NCBI RefSeq assembly: GCF_026672375.1
Contig: NZ_JAPPRA010000001.1
Location: 1,674,001 to 1,738,000 of the forward strand
Length of the DNA: 64,000 nt
Source: Caulobacter sp. SL161
Lineage (GTDB): Bacteria; Pseudomonadota; Alphaproteobacteria; Caulobacterales; Caulobacteraceae
Direction of reading: 5' to 3'
In this document: positions 63,516 through 64,000 of the stretch, piece by piece
Layout: each line of letters opens with the position of its first letter
Numbering within the stretch: position 1 is the first letter of the stretch
Translations under genes and position numbers: made by a program
The notes under the pieces: generated by a model
Told to the model about the DNA's origin: nothing
Database searches by the model: none
The model's input: only the letters and a program-made list of their open reading frames with translations

Positions 63516-64000
63516 ATGGCCGACTTGCAGCTCCAGGACAAGGTTTCGACCGGCGCCCCGCGTCGGCGGTTTGATCCATGGCTGGTCGGCGCGGCGGTGT
63601 TTTTCGTGGCCGCGGCGGCCCTGTCGGCGGCGCCGGCGCTCAAGGCCGGACCGACCACCCTGGCCGGTCTGCTGCTGCTTCTGGGCGTCGCGGGCGTGGC
63701 TGTGTTGGGCCTTGTCGCCATTCGCGGCTCGGCGCTTTCCGGCGGCGACGCCGACCAGGCCGAAGGCTTCATCGAGGCGCTGGCCGAGCCGGCCGCCCTG
63801 GCCGCCGCCGACGGTCGCGTCCTGGCCGCCAACGGGCCCTGGCGCGAAGTCATGGGCGAACAGCGCCGCCTGCCCAAGGGTGTGGCGGGCTCCAGCCTGT
63901 TTGCGGCCCTGGTCCAGGCGCGCCAGGGGCAGATGGCCGAGGGCGTGCTGAGCGCCGGAGGAACCGACTACACCGCCAAGGTCTCGCGCCTGGCGGGCGG
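63516..64000 (+). CDS. cckA: CckA hybrid histidine kinase, N-terminal part
   Basis: The first 161 codons of a gene that leaves the window. The protein begins MADLQLQDKVSTGAPRRRFD, with two spans (VGAAVFFVAAAALSAAPALK and LAGLLLLLGVAGVAVLGLVA) and the start of a PAS-type domain (GFIEALAEPAALAAADGRVL). This is the known N-terminus of CckA, the kinase that feeds phosphate to CtrA via ChpT, and its place right after flhB matches Caulobacter. The kinase and receiver domains are not visible, so the call rests on N-terminus and position. Confidence 0.88.
   Translation, partial: MADLQLQDKVSTGAPRRRFDPWLVGAAVFFVAAAALSAAPALKAGPTTLAGLLLLLGVAGVAVLGLVAIRGSALSGGDADQAEGFIEALAEPAALAAADGRVLAANGPWREVMGEQRRLPKGVAGSSLFAALVQARQGQMAEGVLSAGGTDYTAKVSRLAG

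Overview
The window reads as an ordinary stretch of a Caulobacter (Alphaproteobacteria, Caulobacterales) chromosome. It is GC-rich, with ATGA/GTGA/TTGA gene overlaps. Diagnostic genes are an S-layer secretion/perosamine O-antigen cluster (end of an RsaE-like adaptor, gmd, perB, per, two glycosyltransferases, rsaF), the cell-cycle kinase gene divJ, the class II flagellar export operon fliQ-fliR-flhB, and the start of cckA. TTAA-N7-TTAA CtrA boxes occur in several promoters. The species cannot be fixed from the sequence alone; it is a close relative of C. crescentus/vibrioides or another Caulobacter.

Layout. 1-6655: GDP-perosamine synthesis, glycosyl transfer and the type I secretion outer-membrane channel, all on +. 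6.7-9.8 kb: a further glycosyltransferase and a methyltransferase. 10.3-18.3 kb: membrane and secreted accessory proteins (DUF599, an MHS transporter, DUF983, an entericidin-type lipoprotein, two beta/gamma-crystallin proteins of which one carries a CVNH-like domain, a penicillin-acylase homologue). 18.3-21.0 kb: a DUF3883 gene converging on a five-gene operon of RebB-family (R-body) proteins. This operon is the most striking accessory system in the window. 21.2-29.5 kb: lepA, DUF1134, UPF0114, a tandem DUF4139 pair, msrA and small genes. 29.8-37.2 kb: translation genes (pheT, pheS, rplT, rpmI, infC), with an MFS gene and a broken S9 peptidase between rpmI and infC. 37.5-45.3 kb: YitT, two LPS-type glycosyltransferases, a hydrolase, an SDR protein, two identical tRNA-Gly(GCC), a DUF885 hydrolase and kdgK. 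45.3-47.5 kb: an unknown gene, a standalone DnaA-domain-IV-like protein and a frameshifted DUF6456 gene. 47.5-53.7 kb: trhO, sufE-like, two histidine kinases (the second is DivJ) and small conserved genes. 53.8-60.8 kb: a gluzincin-like secreted protein, prfC, a Tat-exported aminotransferase, and a TPR-like gene cut by an amber codon downstream of two perfect CtrA boxes. 60.8-64 kb: a TonB-C-like protein, fliQRflhB, and cckA running off the window.

Three genes appear damaged: the S9 peptidase has lost its middle, the DUF6456 gene has a one-base frameshift, and the TPR-like gene has an in-frame TAG. At least three families of palindromic intergenic repeat are present, and one copy is translated in frame at the N-terminus of a DUF4139 protein. 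Several start codons were moved inward from the longest possible ORF because a signal peptide, family start or Shine-Dalgarno site fits better. Names rest on motif recognition by eye; no database search was run.
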